NCBI GenBank assembly: GCA_009774155.1
Contig: VSNE01000148.1
Coordinates: 1-6,725, forward strand
Source of the DNA: Lachnospiraceae bacterium
GTDB lineage: Bacteria; Bacillota; Clostridia; Lachnospirales; Lachnospiraceae
Length of the DNA stretch: 6,725 bases
Reading direction: 5' to 3'
The position numbers and the translations under genes are program-made. Below, piece by piece: positions 6,160-6,725 of the stretch. How positions within the stretch are numbered: position 1 is the stretch's first letter; the number at the start of each line of letters is the position of its first letter. A model generated the notes under the pieces. The model made no database searches and was not told the origin of the DNA. It saw only the letters and a program-made list of their open reading frames with translations.

Positions 6160-6604
6160 GGCGCTCCGTCTGCTGGAGCGGATGGATCGGACGGAGGCGC
6201 AGCTTAGAGAGAAGCTCCTTGGGGCGGAATTTGAGCCGGCAATCGCGGAACAGGCGATAGACTATGTGAAAAGCTTCGGCTATCTGGACGACGAACGATA
6301 TGTGCGCAATTATATAGAGTACCGAAGCCGTCAGAAAAGCCGCCGTCAGATTGAGCAGGAGCTTTTGTTTCGGAAAGGGGTTTCCAAGGAGCTGATCCGC
6401 AAGGTATATGAAGAACTGGAGGATTCCGACGAGAAAGCATTGATTCGCAGGCAGCTTGAGAAAAAGCACTATCATCCGGCAAAATGCGATGAAAGGCAGA
6501 GGCAGAAGCTGACGGCTTCCCTGCTTCGGAAGGGCTTTCGTATGGGAGATATCCTGTCCGTGATGAAAGAGGCGCAGGAATCTGATCCGGAACCGTATGG
6601 CTGA
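6086..6604 (+). CDS. recX: RecX regulatory protein
   Basis: A 172-residue RecX, which binds RecA filaments and modulates their ATPase and strand-exchange activities. The core comprises helical repeats from about residue 22: ALRLLERMDRTEAQLREKLL (26-45), the hallmark FGYLDDERYVRNYI (64-77) with RSRQKSRRQIEQELLFRKG behind it, and a last repeat near 113-164 (TASLLRKGFRMGDI). Its length is close to E. coli RecX (166), shorter than Clostridia RecX proteins that carry an extra N-terminal part. The start is not certain. The frame has a stop at 6068-6070; ATG 6086 is the only common start before ATG 6182, which would delete the first conserved helix. The Shine-Dalgarno is weak (GAAGG, 6069-6073, 12 bases away). 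The gene overlaps recA by 74 bases in the +1 frame, so its translation probably depends on recA. Sharing the SOS transcript is inferred from the absence of a terminator or promoter between them. Confidence 0.93.
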   Translation: MDCQYQKKSLKQQPREPELKRAKLKALRLLERMDRTEAQLREKLLGAEFEPAIAEQAIDYVKSFGYLDDERYVRNYIEYRSRQKSRRQIEQELLFRKGVSKELIRKVYEELEDSDEKALIRRQLEKKHYHPAKCDERQRQKLTASLLRKGFRMGDILSVMKEAQESDPEPYG

Positions 6605-6641
6605 ACAATAGACAGAATGCACAAAAGAGGCTTTGCATCAC

Positions 6642-6670
6642 TTGACATAATTGCCAAAACATTTTAAAAT
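6642..6670 (+). promoter_or_regulatory. Strong promoter for the gene after recX
   Basis: TTGACA (6642-6647) is a perfect -35. A 17-base spacer leads to TAAAAT (6665-6670), five of six matches to the -10. It lies 37 bases after the recX stop and would start transcription near 6677. No clear terminator was seen between recX and this promoter, so read-through from recA-recX is possible. Confidence 0.8.
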
Positions 6671-6703
6671 CTACTTATTGTGTTTGTACAATGTAAACTT
6701 AAT

Positions 6704-6717
6704 AAGGAGGTGCTCCT
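6704..6717 (+). promoter_or_regulatory. Ribosome binding site inside a short perfect hairpin
   Basis: AAGGAGG (6704-6710) is a near-perfect Shine-Dalgarno, 11 bases before the ATG at 6722. AGGAG (6705-6709) and CTCCT (6713-6717) are exact complements around a GTG loop, so the site could pair with itself and be hidden in the mRNA. Confidence 0.55.
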
Positions 6718-6721
6718 GTAT

Positions 6722-6725
6722 ATGG
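6722..6725 (+). CDS. Start of a gene cut by the window edge, possibly RNase Y
   Basis: Only ATGG is visible. A strong promoter and Shine-Dalgarno just upstream make a real gene start likely. The product cannot be read. In many Clostridia the gene following recA-recX is rny, encoding the membrane-anchored endoribonuclease RNase Y, so that is the best guess. This is synteny-based inference alone. Confidence 0.4.

Noticed and set aside
6140..6175. Programmed +1 frameshift fusing RecA to RecX
   Set aside because: RecX is in the +1 frame and a GCT TAA G context exists, but there is no recognised slippery site or stimulator, and recX has its own ATG.
6113..6662. Long minus-strand ORFs opposite recX
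   Set aside because: The plus frame encodes a clear RecX. The antisense frames are low-complexity mirror products of its codon use.
1..6725. CRISPR array, tRNA, rRNA, insertion sequence or phage elements
   Set aside because: No regularly spaced repeats, RNA gene signatures, transposase motifs or attachment-like duplications were seen in the window.

Overview
The window looks like a chromosomal segment of a Gram-positive Clostridia, most likely Lachnospiraceae. This rests on the Firmicutes-type SOS box at recA, strong AGGAGG-like ribosome binding sites, the recA-recX order with another gene starting right behind, and a VanR/VanS-like two-component pair of a kind common in that family. The assignment is inference from gene content; no search was run.

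Layout: (1) 1-363 is a control region. On the minus strand it carries a 25-codon ORF with a good ribosome binding site, ending close to the window edge. It also holds a long AT-rich inverted repeat and, just before the first large gene, a five-codon (including stop) minicistron. (2) 364-3328 is a two-gene operon for an OmpR/PhoB-class response regulator and a large multi-pass membrane histidine kinase; the two overlap by 26 bases and the kinase starts at TTG. A strong intrinsic terminator closes the operon. (3) 3382-4894 is an independent unit with its own promoter, an AzgA-like (NCS2) purine base permease and its own terminator. (4) 4991-6604 is the SOS unit: promoter, LexA box, recA, and recX overlapping recA by 74 bases. 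(5) 6642-6725 is a near-consensus promoter and ribosome binding site leading into a gene of which only the first four bases are visible; by synteny it may be rny (RNase Y).

How the genes work together: the kinase and regulator form one signalling pair whose stimulus cannot be read from the sequence. The permease is probably housekeeping purine salvage. RecA and RecX form the recombinase and its modulator, produced from one SOS-controlled transcript. The three units are separated by terminators and promoters, so there is no evidence that they form one system. The large genes are ordinary. The parts worth a second look are the tiny divergent ORF, the inverted repeat, the unusual kinase architecture, the forced recA/recX overlap and the hairpin over the last ribosome binding site.
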